Shown here: positions 4,822-5,237 of the stretch, in pieces
Layout: each line of letters starts with the position of its first letter
Position numbering within the stretch: position 1 is the first letter of the stretch
Assembly: GCA_018971925.1 (NCBI GenBank)
Contig: JAGWZT010000175.1
Coordinates: 1-5,237 of the forward strand
Direction of reading: 5' to 3'
DNA length: 5,237 bases
Source: Lysobacteraceae bacterium
GTDB lineage: Bacteria; Pseudomonadota; Gammaproteobacteria; Xanthomonadales; Rhodanobacteraceae
Program-made: the position numbers and the translations under genes
Notes under the pieces: model-generated
Database searches by the model: none
What the model was told of the DNA's origin: nothing
The model's input: the letters and a program-made list of their open reading frames with translations, nothing else

Positions 4822-5237
4822 CTATTCTGGATCCAGCAACCGCGCCGAATCGAACACGCATGTGAACGTTGAACCGTAGCCGGCCTCGCTTTCGATCCGC
4901 AGTTGCGCGCCGTGCAGGTTCAACACATGCTTGACGATGGACAGGCCAAGGCCGGTGCCGCCGGTCGCGCGCGAGCGACTGGACGAGACGCGATAAAAGC
5001 GCTCGGTCAGCCGCGAGAGATGTTCGGCGGGAATCCCGTAGCCGGTGTCCGTGACCGAATATTCCGCGCCGGCCGGCGTACGCCGCCAGCGGACCGTGAT
5101 GGTGCCGCCATCGGGGGTGTAGCGCACCGCGTTGCTGACCAGGTTCGAGAACGCGCTGTGCAGATCCTTGGGTGAACCCAGCAAATCGACGTGACCTTCA
5201 TCCTCGACCGCGATGTGGTGTTTGCCCTGACTCAAGG
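4822..5237 (-). CDS. phoR: PhoR, phosphate-regulon sensor histidine kinase (C-terminal fragment)
   Basis: PhoR is the inner-membrane kinase that phosphorylates PhoB when phosphate is scarce. The window holds the last 137 complete codons, essentially the HATPase_c ATP-binding domain; the membrane part, PAS region and phospho-acceptor His are beyond the right edge. Visible boxes, numbered within the fragment, are the N box (SNLVSNAVRYTP, 30-41), G1 (DTGYGIP, 63-69), F box (LTERFYRV, 76-83) and G2 (GGTGLGLSIVKH, 92-103). EHLSRLTERFYRV, then SRSRATGGTGLGL, is the characteristic PhoR version of this domain rather than that of a generic kinase. The stop is TAG at 4824-4822, after VFDSARLLDPE. The TTG at 5235 is an internal Leu codon (LSQGKH), not a start. 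The gene converges on the porin across a 170-base spacer, and phoB is expected just beyond the edge. Confidence 0.9.
   Translation of the reverse strand, partial: LSQGKHHIAVEDEGHVDLLGSPKDLHSAFSNLVSNAVRYTPDGGTITVRWRRTPAGAEYSVTDTGYGIPAEHLSRLTERFYRVSSSRSRATGGTGLGLSIVKHVLNLHGAQLRIESEAGYGSTFTCVFDSARLLDPE

Noticed and set aside
4630..4872. Small frames across the porin-phoR spacer
   Set aside because: They consist of repeat and hairpin sequence plus pieces of the flanking genes, with no protein-like composition.
1..5237. A previously undescribed defence, mobile or biosynthetic system
   Set aside because: Every substantial gene belongs to the known phosphate-starvation (Pho) system. No CRISPR array, tRNA, rRNA, transposase, integrase or unknown multi-gene cluster is visible.

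Overview
The window is GC-rich chromosomal DNA from a proteobacterium, most likely a gammaproteobacterium of the Xanthomonadales (Rhodanobacter/Dyella/Xanthomonas-like). This placement is inferred from the style of the PstS, PhoR and porin proteins and from a palindromic repeat with CGTCATTCCGGGG / CCCCGGAATGACG ends, a kind of intergenic repeat I associate with that group. No database search was possible.

Layout. Positions 1-3260 on the minus strand carry the high-affinity phosphate uptake operon in the order pstS, pstC, pstA, pstB. pstB is cut off by the left edge just before its Walker A motif. pstC/pstA and pstA/pstB overlap by 1 and 8 bases. pstS is separated from pstC by about 213 bases, mostly filled by a 126-base nested palindromic repeat. 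Positions 3261-3490 form a divergent control region with PhoB-box-like repeats pointing both ways. Positions 3491-4651 on the plus strand encode an outer-membrane porin with an N-terminal coiled coil, probably a phosphate/polyphosphate-type (OprP/OprO-like) channel. Positions 4652-4821 are a hairpin-rich spacer between converging genes. Positions 4822-5237 on the minus strand hold the C-terminal ATP-binding half of the sensor kinase PhoR, whose 5' end lies beyond the right edge.

How it works together. Under phosphate starvation PhoR activates PhoB, which should bind the tandem boxes between pstS and the porin and switch on both directions. The porin would admit phosphate through the outer membrane, PstS would capture it in the periplasm, and PstCAB would pump it into the cell. 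PstCAB together with PhoU (not in the window) also signals phosphate sufficiency back to PhoR. Sensor, promoter, outer-membrane channel, binding protein and transporter are therefore side by side.

I see no novel defence, mobile or biosynthetic system here. The interesting parts are non-coding: the 11-base-phased repeats in the divergent promoter, the repeat inserted inside the pst operon, and the repeat-like spacer between the porin and phoR. The long plus-strand frames opposite the pst genes are shadows of GC-rich codon usage.
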